DNA of 64,000 nucleotides from Novosphingobium hassiacum (GCF_014196055.1 NZ_JACICY010000001.1:696203-760202); one strand, 5' to 3'; positions 9,333-19,670 are shown, counted from the stretch's first letter. The notes: generated by a model not told the origin, from the letters alone. Numbers and translations: made by a program.

Positions 9333-12089
9333 TCAGGCCGCCGCCTTGACCTTGCGATCCGCCGCCGCCTCGAGCAGCCTGTTCTCGACCGTTCTCATCC
9401 GCGATTCGCTGGTGATTTTCTCGCCCAACACGTCGGTCACGTAGAACGTGTCGACAGCACGCTCGCCATAGGTCGCGATGTGCGCCGAATGGACCACCAG
9501 CCGCGCCTCGAACAGCGCACGCGCCAGCCCGCTAAGCAGCGCAGGCCGGTCACGCGAACCCACCTCGATGACGGTGAAGCGGTTCGAGGCCTTATTGTCG
9601 AAGATCACGATCGGGCGCACGTCGAACGCATCGGCACGCGGACGGGCCAGCGGACGCGCTGCCAGTTGCGGCAGCAGCTTGACCCGGTTCGCCAGCGCGT
9701 CGGCAATCGCATTCTTCAACCGCGCGATCTGGCTCGCCTCGTTGAGCGGCCGTCCGAGCGGGTCCTGTACCAGGAAGTTGTCGACCGCCGTGCCGTTGCG
9801 CGCGGTGTGGATGCGCGCGTCGATGATGTTGCCGCCAGCCAGATGGATGCCGCCAGCTATGCGATAGAACAGGCCCGGATGGTCGGCCGCCAGCACCGTC
9901 ACCAGCGTAGCGCCGCGCGCCGGGTACCAGGTGGCCTCAACCGACAGCGGCTCGCCCAGCGCGCCGTCCATCTGTTGCAGGTTCAGCGCGATGATATCCT
10001 CGGGCTCGGCGATCCAGTAGGCATCGCTCAATTGCCGCCCGACCGTGCCGATCAGCGAGTCGCGTTCCTTTAGGATCACGCCCACCGCCTGCTTTTTCGC
10101 GGCAATCCGCTCTGCTCGGCCGAACTGCTTGTGGCCCAAGCGTAGCATTTCCTCGGCCGCCGTGAACAGGTCGCCCAGCAACTGGCGCTTCCACGAATTC
10201 CACACGCCCGGCCCCACCGCGCGAATATCAACGATGGTCAGGACCAGCAGCAGGCGCAGGCGTTCCTGGCTCTGCACGGTGTTCACGAAATCGGCGATCG
10301 TCTTGTAGTCGGCGAGGTCGCGCTTGAACGACGTCGCGCTCATCAACAGGTGCCAGCGCACCAGCCATGCGACCAGTTCAGTCTCCGCCGCCGACAGTCC
10401 CAGCCGTGGACACAGCTTCATCGCCACTTCGGCGCCGAGCACCGAATGGTCCCCCTTGCGCCCCTTGGCGATGTCATGAAGCAGCGTCGCGACATAGAGC
10501 ACGCGCCGCGAGGCGATCTTGGACACGACCTCGCTTGCCAGCGGGTGATCCAGCTTGGCCTCGCCCTTCTCGATCAGCGCGAGCAAGCCGATGGCGCGGA
10601 TGGTGTGTTCGTCCACCGTATAGTGGTGGTACATGTCGAACTGCATCTGGGCGATGACCCGGCCAAAATCGGGCACGAAACGCCCGAACACGCCCGCCTC
10701 GTTCATCCAGCGCAGCACCGATTCAGGATCGTTGCGGCTGGTCAGTACCTCGAGGAACAGCGCATTGGCGCGCGGGTCCTTGCGCACGCCCGCATCGATC
10801 AGCACCGCATCGCGCCGCGCAAGGCGCATCGTCTCGGGGTGGATCTCGACCTGCTCGGCAGCAGCGGAGGCAAACAGTTCGACCAGCCGCACGGGGTCTT
10901 CGCGGAAGGTCTCGTCCGATGGCACCCCCAGCTTGCCCCCGTCGATCACGAAAGGGCCCACCTTCTTGCGCCGACGGCTCCGGCTGCGGTTGCGCAGCGA
11001 TGCGAAGAAGCCGCGCTTCTGCTCGGCGAACTGCCCGTCCAACTGCGCCAGGAACACCCCGGTGAGCGATCCGACCTGCTTTGCCTGCAGGAAGAAGTAC
11101 TGCATGAACCGCTCGACCGCGCTCTTGCCCGGGCGGTCGGCAAAGTTCATCCGCGTCGCCACCTCGCGCTGGAGGTCGAAGGTCAGGCGGTCCTCAGCCC
11201 GGTTGGTGATCGCATGCAGATGGCAGCGCACCGACCAGAAGAAGTTCTCGGCGCGGCGAAACGCGCGGTATTCCTCTGCGGTCAGCAACCCGACATCGAC
11301 GAGTTCCGATGCGTCGCGTACCTTGTGGATGTACTTGCCGATCCAGTACAGCGTGTGCAGATCGCGCAGGCCGCCCTTGCCCTCCTTGACGTTAGGCTCG
11401 ACCACATAGCGGCTGTCACCCAGTCGCTTGTGACGCAAGTTGCGCTCTTCCAGCTTCTCGGCAACGAACTGCTTCTCGGTGCCGTTGACGACTTCTGCCC
11501 AGAACCGCCCCGAAGCTTCGTCGTATAACGCACGGTCGCCCCAGACATAGCGCCCTTCAAGCAAGGCAGTGCGGATCGTCAGGTCGCTTTTCGCCATGCG
11601 CACGACCTCGTCGAGCGAACGGCTGGATTGCCCTACCTTCAGCCCCAGATCCCACAAGTAGTAGAGCATCGCCTCGATGACCTGCTCGCACCACGACGTC
11701 GGCTTGGTCGGCGTGACGAAGGCGATATCGACGTCGGAATGCGGCGCCATCTCGCCGCGCCCGTACCCGCCGACCGCCAGAACCGCGATGCGCTCACCAG
11801 TCGAACGGTTGCTCGCGCGGTAGACCCGGCCGACAATATGGTCGTAGATCACCCGCACCAGCTGATCGATCAGGAATGCCTGTCCCTGCGCGCAATCGGT
11901 GCCCGCAGAAGGCTTGGCCTCAAGCCGCCGCGCCAGTTCGGCCCGGCCGTTCTCAAGCGCTGCACGCAACAGTTCGACCACCGCCGGGCGCGACTTGTCG
12001 CCCTGTTCGGCAAAGGCAGCCGCGACCGCGTCGGCAAGCGCGCGACGGTCGACGATGGCACGCTGATTGGCAATCCGGGGAAGCGTCAT
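9333..12089 (-). CDS. glnD: [Protein-PII] uridylyltransferase/uridylyl-removing enzyme
   Basis: The 918-residue nitrogen sensor that uridylylates PII when glutamine is low and removes UMP when it is high. Order of domains: nucleotidyltransferase with GGYGRGEMAPHSDVD (residues 107-121), GlnD PII-uridylyltransferase helical region, HD hydrolase domain with LLHDIAKGRKGDHS (near residue 530), and two C-terminal ACT domains (near 735 and 850) that bind glutamine. Length matches alphaproteobacterial GlnD. AAGGGGAAGCC precedes the ATG at 12089. Confidence 0.97.
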   Translation of the reverse strand: MTLPRIANQRAIVDRRALADAVAAAFAEQGDKSRPAVVELLRAALENGRAELARRLEAKPSAGTDCAQGQAFLIDQLVRVIYDHIVGRVYRASNRSTGERIAVLAVGGYGRGEMAPHSDVDIAFVTPTKPTSWCEQVIEAMLYYLWDLGLKVGQSSRSLDEVVRMAKSDLTIRTALLEGRYVWGDRALYDEASGRFWAEVVNGTEKQFVAEKLEERNLRHKRLGDSRYVVEPNVKEGKGGLRDLHTLYWIGKYIHKVRDASELVDVGLLTAEEYRAFRRAENFFWSVRCHLHAITNRAEDRLTFDLQREVATRMNFADRPGKSAVERFMQYFFLQAKQVGSLTGVFLAQLDGQFAEQKRGFFASLRNRSRSRRRKKVGPFVIDGGKLGVPSDETFREDPVRLVELFASAAAEQVEIHPETMRLARRDAVLIDAGVRKDPRANALFLEVLTSRNDPESVLRWMNEAGVFGRFVPDFGRVIAQMQFDMYHHYTVDEHTIRAIGLLALIEKGEAKLDHPLASEVVSKIASRRVLYVATLLHDIAKGRKGDHSVLGAEVAMKLCPRLGLSAAETELVAWLVRWHLLMSATSFKRDLADYKTIADFVNTVQSQERLRLLLVLTIVDIRAVGPGVWNSWKRQLLGDLFTAAEEMLRLGHKQFGRAERIAAKKQAVGVILKERDSLIGTVGRQLSDAYWIAEPEDIIALNLQQMDGALGEPLSVEATWYPARGATLVTVLAADHPGLFYRIAGGIHLAGGNIIDARIHTARNGTAVDNFLVQDPLGRPLNEASQIARLKNAIADALANRVKLLPQLAARPLARPRADAFDVRPIVIFDNKASNRFTVIEVGSRDRPALLSGLARALFEARLVVHSAHIATYGERAVDTFYVTDVLGEKITSESRMRTVENRLLEAAADRKVKAAA

Positions 12090-12135
12090 GGCTTCCCCTT
12101 AGACTCTCCAGCCTTACGGTCCAATAACAACTCGA

Positions 12136-13848
12136 TCAGGCAGGCTGCGTGGCAAGCCACTCGCGCGTGTAAACTTCGCGCAAGGTCCGCTTGTCGACCT
12201 TCTCGGTGCCGAGACGGGGCAGCGGTTCGTGGACTTCCCAAAACCGCACCGGGATCTTGAACGGCGCGATGTGCTGCTTGAGGAATTCATACAGTTCGGC
12301 TTCGGTAGCCGAACAGCCCTCCTTGGCGAGGTAAACCGCTGCCGGAACCTCGCCAAAGCGTTCGTCTGGCAGTCCGAAGACGCTCGCCTCCGCAACGCAG
12401 GGATGCGCATAGATCGCGCTTTCCACCTCGATGCAGCTGATGTTTTCGCCACCGCGGATGATGATGTCCTTCTTGCGGTCCACGATGAACAGGTAACCCT
12501 CCGGATCGAGGTAACCCAGGTCGCCGGTGCGGAAGTAGCCGTCCGGCATGATCGCCTCGCGCGTTGCCTTCTCGTTGTTCCAGTAGCCGATGAAGTTGGC
12601 GATCGACCGGATCGAGACTTCGCCCACCTCCCCCTGCGGCAAGGCCTTGCCATCGTCGTCGAGGATCGCCAGATCGACCAGCGGGCGCGATGCCGTGCCC
12701 GTGCTTCCGGGCTTGGCCATGTAGTTCTCGTTGACGTTGCCGCAGCCCACCGCGTTGGTCTCGGTCAGGCCATAGCCCAGCAGCGGATAGGCGTGGGGCA
12801 GCGCCTTGCGGATACGGTCGACATGCTCGATCGGACGCGGCGCGCCACCTGCCGCAAACGAAACGCAGGTCGAAAGGTCGTACTTGTCGCGATCGGGATG
12901 CGTGGCGATTTCGAAGCTCATCAGCGGGACGCCGACGAAGTACGTCACCTTCTCGGCCTCGATCAGCCGCATCGCCTCGACCGGGTCCCACTTGGCCATC
13001 AGCACCAGCTTGCGCCCCAGCGCGAATGATTGAAGCAGCACCGGAATCTCGCCGGTCACATGGAACAACGGCAGGTTTACGAGCGTCGTCGGCTGGACAC
13101 CTTCGGCTGGCCCTTCGCCCCTGGCCGTCAGGATCGCCAGCATGCCGACGGTCTGAGCGACGTAGTTCATGGCCCCCTGCACGACGCCGCGCTGATCGGA
13201 ATAGGCCCCCTTCGCGGTGCCGGTCGATCCCGAGGTGAACAGCACCGTCGCCAGATCGTCGCCGGTCATCTCCGGCAGGACAGTTTCCATCCCCCCGCCC
13301 TTGGCCAGCAGCGCGGCAAGTCCCTGCTCGTATCCGCAATCATGCGCGATCGGGAGGATCGTGGCACCATGGGCATGGCCGTCGAACCGCGCGGCGCGGC
13401 CGCTGTCGGCGATCACATAGCGGCAGCCGACCAGATCGACGCCATGCGCCAGTTCCTCGCCCTGCCACCAGCCGTTGAGCAGCGTGACGCAGCCGCCCGC
13501 CATCAGCACGCCCATATAGGCAATTATCCAGTTCGCCGAATTGCGCGCAGCCAGCCCCACGCGCTCACCCTTTTGCAGGCCGTGCCCTTCGACCAGCCCA
13601 CCTGCGACATGGCGCGCGGCCTTGTAGACATCGGCAAAGCTCAGGCGGATGTCGCCATCAACGATGAACGGCTTGTCGCCCTGCGTCGCGCAGAAGTACG
13701 CGAAATAGGCAGGCAGATGCGGCGGCGCGGCGGCAATCATCGGCAATTGGCGGCCGAACCGCTCGATCGGCACCGTATGAAACATCCCCCCCTCGGCGGT
13801 GAGGGCGTCGAACGTGCGGTCCAGCGCAAGGTCCAGCTCGGTCTTCAT
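12136..13848 (-). CDS. Acyl-CoA synthetase (AMP-forming fatty acid/aryl acid CoA ligase)
   Basis: A 570-residue ANL-superfamily ligase that makes an acyl-AMP and then an acyl-CoA. The P-loop LFTSGSTGTAKGAY is near residue 205, the YGLTE(T) motif near residue 353, GYFRTGDLGYLD near residue 435, and the hinge DRKKDIIIRGGENI near residue 455. The C-terminal lysine appears in EKVDKRTLRE. Its substrate, probably a medium or long fatty acid, cannot be fixed. It is divergent from lgt with about 150 bases between. Confidence 0.85.
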   Translation of the reverse strand: MKTELDLALDRTFDALTAEGGMFHTVPIERFGRQLPMIAAAPPHLPAYFAYFCATQGDKPFIVDGDIRLSFADVYKAARHVAGGLVEGHGLQKGERVGLAARNSANWIIAYMGVLMAGGCVTLLNGWWQGEELAHGVDLVGCRYVIADSGRAARFDGHAHGATILPIAHDCGYEQGLAALLAKGGGMETVLPEMTGDDLATVLFTSGSTGTAKGAYSDQRGVVQGAMNYVAQTVGMLAILTARGEGPAEGVQPTTLVNLPLFHVTGEIPVLLQSFALGRKLVLMAKWDPVEAMRLIEAEKVTYFVGVPLMSFEIATHPDRDKYDLSTCVSFAAGGAPRPIEHVDRIRKALPHAYPLLGYGLTETNAVGCGNVNENYMAKPGSTGTASRPLVDLAILDDDGKALPQGEVGEVSIRSIANFIGYWNNEKATREAIMPDGYFRTGDLGYLDPEGYLFIVDRKKDIIIRGGENISCIEVESAIYAHPCVAEASVFGLPDERFGEVPAAVYLAKEGCSATEAELYEFLKQHIAPFKIPVRFWEVHEPLPRLGTEKVDKRTLREVYTREWLATQPA

Positions 13849-14001
13849 GTCGTCCTTTCAAACTCCCGACCCTGCAGCGCATCGTCTGTGCGCCTTTTCG
13901 GGTTTGCCTGCGGCCCTCGCCGTGCCAATACGCAAGCCTTCAAGGGGCGCGTTCGAGCCACGGAAACGGGTCCATCCAGAAGTTTGTAGGGAGTTCGCCA
14001 C

Positions 14002-14919
14002 TTGCTGTCACTAGTGTCACCAGCGACCGTGCTTGCCGTAACGTCCGCTGCCGCAACGGCGGTCCAGGGCGCGGCTGCGGCACCGATTCGCTGGGAGAAT
14101 CTGGGCATCGGCCCGATTGCGCTCGACCTCGGCTTCTTTGCGCTCAAGTGGTATTCGCTCGCCTATCTCGGCGGGATCATCCTGGGCTACTGGCACCTGT
14201 CGAAGATGGTCCGCCAGCCCGGCTCACCGATGGCGCAGCGCCATGCCGACGACCTGTTCTTCTATGCAACGCTCGGCATCATCCTTGGTGGACGCCTTGG
14301 TTACGCGATCTTCTACGCGCCCGAACTTTTCGCCAACCCGCTCAACCTGCTCAAGCTGTGGGAAGGCGGAATGAGCTTCCACGGCGGCCTCATGGGCACG
14401 GTCATGGCCATTGCCTGGGTCTCATGGCGCGCCAAGCTGAACTTCGTGCGGGTGTGCGACTACATCTCGGTCTGCGTACCCTTCGGCCTGCTGTTCGGCC
14501 GCCTTGCCAACTTCATGAACGGTGAACTGTGGGGCCGCGAAGCTGGCCCCGGCGTGCCGTGGGCGATGGTGTTTCCTGGCGGCGGCCCGATCGCGCGCCA
14601 CCCCAGCCAGCTTTACGAGGCCCTGCTGGAAGGCCTTATCCTGATGATCGTGCTGCTGGTGCTGTTCTGGCAGACCAAGGCGCGCTGGCGTCCCGGCCTG
14701 CTCGTCGGCACGTTCACGCTCGGCTATGCGCTCGCCCGCTTCACGGTCGAATTCTATCGTGAGCCCGACGCGCAACTGATGGACTTCGCGATGCGCACCG
14801 GATTCTCGATGGGTCAGTGGCTGACCATCCCGATGATGGCGGTCGGCCTGTTCTTCCTGCTCCGCGCGCTGATCCGCAAGCCGCTTGGCGCTGCAGCAGC
14901 AGGAGCCGTGCCTGCGTGA
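14002..14919 (+). CDS. lgt: Prolipoprotein diacylglyceryl transferase
   Basis: The 305-residue inner-membrane enzyme that moves diacylglycerol from phosphatidylglycerol to the lipobox cysteine of prolipoproteins. Seven hydrophobic segments are expected. The essential SFHGGLMG is near residue 127 and the Lgt signature GRLANFMNGELWGR near residue 165. The start is an unusual TTG at 14002: it has AGGGAG 8 bases upstream, an in-frame TAG lies at 13987, and no ATG or nearer start has a ribosome site. The stop overlaps the next gene (GTGA). Confidence 0.95.
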   Translation: MLSLVSPATVLAVTSAAATAVQGAAAAPIRWENLGIGPIALDLGFFALKWYSLAYLGGIILGYWHLSKMVRQPGSPMAQRHADDLFFYATLGIILGGRLGYAIFYAPELFANPLNLLKLWEGGMSFHGGLMGTVMAIAWVSWRAKLNFVRVCDYISVCVPFGLLFGRLANFMNGELWGREAGPGVPWAMVFPGGGPIARHPSQLYEALLEGLILMIVLLVLFWQTKARWRPGLLVGTFTLGYALARFTVEFYREPDAQLMDFAMRTGFSMGQWLTIPMMAVGLFFLLRALIRKPLGAAAAGAVPA

Positions 14920-15959
14920 CGACACCGCTGCTCGAAACCTTCAGGCGGTTGATAACCAACACCGGTCCGATCAGCATCGCGCACTACATGGCCGAATCGA
15001 ACGCGCGCTATTACGCCAGCCGCGATCCGTTCGGCGTCGCGGGCGATTTCATCACCGCGCCCGAGATCAGCCAGATGTTCGGCGAACTGATCGGGCTGTG
15101 GCTCGCCGACATGTGGATTCGCGCCGGACGGACCGAGCCTGTCCATTACGTCGAACTCGGCCCCGGTCGTGGCACGCTTGCCCGTGACGCACTGGGCGCA
15201 GCCAAGCGCTACGGCCTCGCCCCGCGCGTGCACTTCGTCGAGACCAGCGTGGCCCTCAAATCGTTGCAACTCGAACTGCACCCAACTGCGCAGTGGCATG
15301 ACGACTTATCGACGCTACCGACCGACGGCCCTGTGCTGATCGTTGCCAACGAATTCCTCGATGCCCTTCCCGTCCGTCAGCTTGTCCGTACGACAGAGGG
15401 CTGGCGTGAGCGGATGGTCGGGGTCGAACAGGACCGTCTGGTGCCCGTGGCCGGGACACAACCGCTTGACTCTGCCGTCCCGCCCGCGCTGCGAGATGCA
15501 GGCGAGGGCATGATCCTCGAAACCTCGCCGGCTTCGGCTGCGATCCTCTATGAAGTCGCCGGGCGGCTTGCGTCACAAGGCGGCGCGGCGCTGTTCATCG
15601 ACTACGGCCATGCCGAGCCTCGCTTCGGCTCCTCGCTTCAGGCAGTACGCGATCACGCCAAGGTCGATGTCTTCGCCAGCCCCGGCGAAGCAGACCTCAC
15701 CGCGCACGTCGATTTCTCGGTACTCGCCCCGATCGCGCAATCGCGCGGGGTGCGCTGGCTCGGCACGGTCGAGCAGGGCCGCTGGCTCCGCGCGCTGGGG
15801 ATCGAGGCCCGCGCCGACGCGCTCGCCGCTTTTGCCCCATCGCACGCCGCTGCGATCCACACCGCGCGCGATCGCCTGACCGGCGAGGGCCAGATGGGCG
15901 CGCTGTTCAAAGTCATGGGAATCGCCGGGCCCAATTGGCCCGACGGCGCCGGATTCTAG
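14916..15959 (+). CDS. Class I SAM-dependent methyltransferase, MidA/NDUFAF7 family
   Basis: A 347-residue protein of the DUF185 family. Mitochondrial relatives (NDUFAF7/MidA) methylate an arginine of a complex I subunit; the bacterial role is not established. Visible motifs are YYASRDPFGVAGDFITAPEISQMFGE (residues ~28-53, shown in part), the SAM-binding VELGPGRGTLARD near residue 78, and ANEFLDALPVRQ near residue 145. The start is the GTG at 14916, whose last bases overlap the lgt stop, with AGGAG about 10 bases upstream. The longer reading frame upstream is inside lgt. Confidence 0.85.
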   Translation: MTTPLLETFRRLITNTGPISIAHYMAESNARYYASRDPFGVAGDFITAPEISQMFGELIGLWLADMWIRAGRTEPVHYVELGPGRGTLARDALGAAKRYGLAPRVHFVETSVALKSLQLELHPTAQWHDDLSTLPTDGPVLIVANEFLDALPVRQLVRTTEGWRERMVGVEQDRLVPVAGTQPLDSAVPPALRDAGEGMILETSPASAAILYEVAGRLASQGGAALFIDYGHAEPRFGSSLQAVRDHAKVDVFASPGEADLTAHVDFSVLAPIAQSRGVRWLGTVEQGRWLRALGIEARADALAAFAPSHAAAIHTARDRLTGEGQMGALFKVMGIAGPNWPDGAGF

Positions 15960-16224
15960 CGAATCCCGTTGTTTGCACCATACGGTACTTCCCCTGCGCA
16001 AAGCGACGGGATTCCGGTGGTTTTCATAGACCAAAATGCCTGTTGGCAAAGCCGGGGCTTTGCGTCTATCAGGCGCGCCAAGTGGGGGCTGGCGCTGCGC
16101 ATTCGCGCATGTGCGGCTCCCGTACGACCCGGCTTTTCCCAAGGGCTTTGTCCGGGCCGTATGAAAGAGGCAAGTTGGACCGCGCGCGATCCGCGCGCGT
16201 GGCGGCAGCAGGCAGGGAATTTCA

Positions 16225-16788
16225 ATGGCTGATGAGGCGAGCATCGACACTTCGGTAACAACCGGAGAGGGCGTGCGCCGACGCGATTTCATCAATATCG
16301 CGGCGGTGAGTTTTGCAGGAGTTGGCGGTGCTGCCGTCATTCTTCCGCTGGTGAGTCAGATGGCACCCTCGGCAGACGTGCTGGCGGAAAGCTCGACCGA
16401 AATCGACATCTCGGCAATCACGCCGGGCCAGGCGATCAAGGCCGTGTTCCGCAAGCAGCCGGTGTTCATCCGCAACCTGACCCCGGCAGAGATTTCGGCG
16501 GCCGAAAAGGTCGACGTATCCTCCTTGCGCGATCCGCAGACGCTGGAAGAGCGCACCAAGGAAGGCAAGACCAACTGGCTCATCACCATGGGCGTCTGCA
16601 CCCACCTCGGCTGCGTGCCGCTGGGCGCTGGCGAAGGTGAAGTGAAGGGCGAGTTCGGCGGCTACTTCTGCCCGTGCCACGGTTCGTCCTACGACACCGC
16701 AGCGCGCATCCGCAAAGGCCCGGCACCGAAGAACCTCGAAGTGCCAACCTATGAATTTTCTTCCGACACTGTCGTGAAGATCGGCTGA
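16225..16788 (+). CDS. petA: Ubiquinol-cytochrome c reductase Rieske iron-sulfur subunit
   Basis: The 187-residue Rieske protein of the cytochrome bc1 complex, which takes electrons from ubiquinol to cytochrome c1. A twin-arginine type N terminus ([15 protein letters not shown], residues ~17-31) is followed by one membrane anchor. The cluster-binding boxes CTHLGC and CPCHGSSYD give two Cys and two His ligands. First gene of petABC. The 265 bases before it (15960-16224) hold no gene; GAATCCCGT (15962-15970) can pair with ACGGGATTC (16006-16014), but I see no clear terminator. Confidence 0.97.
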   Translation: MADEASIDTSVTTGEGVRRRDFINIAAVSFAGVGGAAVILPLVSQMAPSADVLAESSTEIDISAITPGQAIKAVFRKQPVFIRNLTPAEISAAEKVDVSSLRDPQTLEERTKEGKTNWLITMGVCTHLGCVPLGAGEGEVKGEFGGYFCPCHGSSYDTAARIRKGPAPKNLEVPTYEFSSDTVVKIG

Positions 16789-16799
16789 GGACAGAACCC

Positions 16800-18089
16800 A
16801 TGAGCTTTCCCTGGGCGAACGAATACAAGCCGGGCAATGGCCTGACGCAGTGGCTGGACGAAAAGCTGCCGCTCCCGCGCTTTGTCTATAACGCGGTCGG
16901 CGCCGGATACCCGGTCCCACGCAACCTCAACTACATGTGGAATTTCGGCGTCCTTGCCGGGTTCTGCCTGGTGCTCCAGATCGTGACAGGCGTCGTCCTC
17001 GCGATGCATTACGCCGCAAACGCCGGCGTTGCGTTCGACTCGGTCGAGCACATCATGCGCGACGTCAACTGGGGCTGGATGCTGCGTTATGCGCACGCCA
17101 ACGGCGCCTCGGCGTTCTTCGTCGTCGTCTACCTGCACATCTTCCGCGGCTTCTTCTACTCGTCGTACAAGGCCCCGCGCGAGATGATCTGGCTGCTCGG
17201 CGTCGTGATCTTCCTGCTGATGATGGCAACGGCGTTCATGGGCTACGTGCTGCCCTGGGGCCAGATGTCGTTCTGGGGTGCCAAGGTCATCACCGGCCTG
17301 TTCGGCGCAATCCCGCTCATCGGCGTTCCCATCCAGGAATGGCTGCTCGGCGGTTTCGCTCCCGATAATGCCGCGCTGAACCGCTTCTTCTCGCTCCACT
17401 TCCTGCTGCCCTTCGTGATTGCCGGTGTCATCATCCTGCACATCTGGGCGCTGCACATCCCCGGCTCGTCCAACCCGACCGGCGTCGAAGTGAAGACCAA
17501 AAGCGATACCGTTCCGTTCCACCCGTACTACACGGCCAAGGACGGTTTCGGATTGGGCGTGTTCCTGCTGATCTATTGCGCCGTGCTGTTCTTCGGCCCG
17601 AACGCGCTGGGTCACCCGGATAACTACATCCCGGCAAACCCGCTTTCGACGCCTGCTCACATCGTTCCTGAATGGTACTTCTGGCCGTTCTACGCGATCC
17701 TGCGCGCGTTCACCTCGGACTTCTTCTTCATCCCGGCCAAGCTGATGGGCGTCCTTGCGATGTTCTCGGCAATCCTGGTGTGGTTCTTCCTGCCCTGGCT
17801 GGACACCTCGCCGGTGCGCTCGGGCCACTACCGTCCGCTGTTCCGCAAGTTCTTCTACCTGCTCGTGATCGACATCCTCGTGCTCGGCTACTGCGGCGGC
17901 GCCCCGGCAGCTGAACCCTTCGTGATGATCTCGCAGCTCGCGTCGATGTACTACTTCCTGCACTTCCTCGTCATTCTCCCGCTCGTTTCCTCGATCGAAA
18001 AACCGGAACCACTTCCGTTCTCGATCACCGAAGCGGTGCTGGGCAAGGATGAGAGCGCCGTGCTCAACGCCAACCCCGCTGCTGCCTGA
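16800..18089 (+). CDS. petB: Cytochrome b of the bc1 complex
   Basis: The 429-residue, eight-helix cytochrome b that carries haems bL and bH and both quinone sites. The four haem-ligand histidines lie in helices B and D ([15 protein letters not shown] region; [40 protein letters not shown]). The Qo-site PEWY motif is at [15 protein letters not shown]. It follows petA by 11 bases. Confidence 0.97.
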   Translation: MSFPWANEYKPGNGLTQWLDEKLPLPRFVYNAVGAGYPVPRNLNYMWNFGVLAGFCLVLQIVTGVVLAMHYAANAGVAFDSVEHIMRDVNWGWMLRYAHANGASAFFVVVYLHIFRGFFYSSYKAPREMIWLLGVVIFLLMMATAFMGYVLPWGQMSFWGAKVITGLFGAIPLIGVPIQEWLLGGFAPDNAALNRFFSLHFLLPFVIAGVIILHIWALHIPGSSNPTGVEVKTKSDTVPFHPYYTAKDGFGLGVFLLIYCAVLFFGPNALGHPDNYIPANPLSTPAHIVPEWYFWPFYAILRAFTSDFFFIPAKLMGVLAMFSAILVWFFLPWLDTSPVRSGHYRPLFRKFFYLLVIDILVLGYCGGAPAAEPFVMISQLASMYYFLHFLVILPLVSSIEKPEPLPFSITEAVLGKDESAVLNANPAAA

Positions 18090-18120
18090 GCCAGCCGAAG
18101 CGTTAGAGAAAGAGAACCCT

Positions 18121-18936
18121 ATGGTCCGTCTTTTTGGCCCCCTGGTCGGCCTCTTCTTCGCGGTCGCGCTGCTCTGGTCGTTCGGCAACGGCGCCTACAC
18201 CGCGATCACGGAACCTGCTCCGGTTACGGCCGAGCATGAATTCCACCTCCACCCCAAGGAGCTGGATCTTGCCAGCAACGGCGCATTCGGCCGTTTCGAC
18301 AAGCAGCAGCTCCAGCGTGGCTTCCAGGTCTACAAGGAAGTCTGCGCGACCTGCCATTCGCTCAAGCAGATCGCGTTTCGCGACCTCAAGGCAATCGGCT
18401 ATTCCGACGCCGAAGTGAAGGCGATCGCCAAGCAGTGGGCGACGAAGGCAACCACGTTCAACCCGGTAACGGGCGATCGTGGCGAGCGTGACAACATCGC
18501 CTCCGATCGTATCCCGACCGTCTACTACGCAGGCCAGGGTGTCCCGCCAGACCTGTCGCTGATGACCAAGGCGCGTCACGACGGCGGTGCCTATGTCTAC
18601 TCGCTGCTGACCGGCTATCAGGAACAGCCCGCCGAACTTCTCAAGAAGTTCCCGGACTCCAAGACGCCTGACGGCCTGCACTACAACCCGTACTTCGCGA
18701 ACCTCAACCTCGCGATGCCGGCACCAATCACCACCGATGGTCAGGTGACCTATTCGGACGGTACGAAGGCTTCGGTCGATCAGATGTCGAAGGACGTTTC
18801 GGCGTTCCTCGTCTGGACCGCAGAACCCAAGCTGGACAAGCGCAAGCAGACCGGCTGGGCCGTCCTCGGCTTCCTGCTGATGGCCACGGTTCTTGCCTAC
18901 CTTGCCAAGAAGAACGTCTGGGCTGACAAGCACTGA
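18121..18936 (+). CDS. petC: Cytochrome c1 of the bc1 complex
   Basis: The 271-residue c1 subunit. A hydrophobic N-terminal segment (FGPLVGLFFAVALLWSFG) exports it, the haem site is CATCH in EVCATCHSLKQIAFR, the distal methionine ligand is likely in LAMPAPITTDG, and a C-terminal anchor (GWAVLGFLLMATVLAYLA) holds it in the membrane. The ATG at 18121 is used; the longer frame upstream overlaps petB. A strong terminator follows. Confidence 0.97.
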   Translation: MVRLFGPLVGLFFAVALLWSFGNGAYTAITEPAPVTAEHEFHLHPKELDLASNGAFGRFDKQQLQRGFQVYKEVCATCHSLKQIAFRDLKAIGYSDAEVKAIAKQWATKATTFNPVTGDRGERDNIASDRIPTVYYAGQGVPPDLSLMTKARHDGGAYVYSLLTGYQEQPAELLKKFPDSKTPDGLHYNPYFANLNLAMPAPITTDGQVTYSDGTKASVDQMSKDVSAFLVWTAEPKLDKRKQTGWAVLGFLLMATVLAYLAKKNVWADKH

Positions 18937-18963
18937 GTTCTTCGCCATCGCGCAAAGACAAAA

Positions 18964-18988
18964 GGCCACCGGAAACGGTGGCCTTTTT
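18964..18988 (+). terminator. Rho-independent terminator of petABC
   Basis: GGCCACC-GGAAAC-GGTGGCC followed by TTTTT, 27 bases after the petC stop. It reads well on the plus strand. Confidence 0.92.
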
Positions 18989-19004
18989 CGTTGACGCATC
19001 GCAA

Positions 19005-19098
19005 GCCCACCCCCGACCCCTCCCGCAAGCGGGAGGGGGGGAGCCATCGTCGTCAATTTCTTCCCCCCTCCCGCTTGCGGGAGGGGTCGGGGGTGGGC
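19005..19098. repeat. Large GC-rich inverted repeat, sphingomonad intergenic type
   Basis: Two arms of about 39 bases pair with only one or two mismatches. The left arm begins GCCCACCCCCGACCCCTCCC and the right arm ends with its complement, ...TCGGGGGTGGGC. Each arm also contains its own hairpin (CTCCCGCAAGCGGGAG and CTCCCGCTTGCGGGAG). About 16 bases separate the arms. Elements of this kind are dispersed in sphingomonad intergenic regions. It lies between petC's terminator and apt. Confidence 0.85.
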
Positions 19099-19130
19099 AT
19101 CGCGCCAACACCGCGATATGATCACGCCCG

Positions 19131-19667
19131 ATGACCCCCGACCAGATCAAAGCCCTCGTCCGCACCGTGCCGGACTTCCCCGCCCCCGGCATCATGTTCC
19201 GCGACATCACCACCCTGATCGCGCACGGCCCCGGGCTTTCGGCGACAATCGATCACCTAGCCGAAATGGCCAATAGCGCCGGAGCGCAAGCGCTGGCCGG
19301 CATGGAGGCGCGCGGCTTCATCTTCGGTGCCGCCGTCGCAGCCCGCATGGGCCTCGGCTTCGTCCCCATCCGCAAGCCGGGCAAGCTGCCCGTTCCCACG
19401 ATCGGCGTCGACTACGCCCTCGAATACGGCACCGACCGCCTCGAGATCGACCCGACCGCGATCCCAGACGGCCAGCGCGTCGTCATCATCGACGATCTGA
19501 TCGCCACCGGAGGCACCGCGCTCGCTGCCGCGGAACTCCTGCGCATGGCGGGCGCACAAGTAACCCACGCCCTGTTCGTAATCGACCTCCCCGATCTCGA
19601 GGGCGCCACCCGCCTGCGCCACGCCGGCCTGAGGGTAGACGCGCTGATGGACTTTTCGGGGCACTGA
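19131..19667 (+). CDS. apt: Adenine phosphoribosyltransferase
   Basis: A 178-residue purine-salvage enzyme that joins adenine to PRPP to give AMP. The PRPP-binding signature VVIIDDLIATGGTALAA is near residues 120-136, GMEARGFIFGAAVA near residue 58, and FRDITTLI near residue 21. Normal length. The large inverted repeat upstream leaves little room for a promoter, which probably lies at 19099-19125. Confidence 0.96.
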   Translation: MTPDQIKALVRTVPDFPAPGIMFRDITTLIAHGPGLSATIDHLAEMANSAGAQALAGMEARGFIFGAAVAARMGLGFVPIRKPGKLPVPTIGVDYALEYGTDRLEIDPTAIPDGQRVVIIDDLIATGGTALAAAELLRMAGAQVTHALFVIDLPDLEGATRLRHAGLRVDALMDFSGH

Positions 19668-19670
19668 ACG

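Noticed and set aside
19005..19098. Inverted repeat as the terminator of petABC
   Set aside because: A proper hairpin with a T tract already lies at 18964-18988, and the repeat lacks a T tract.
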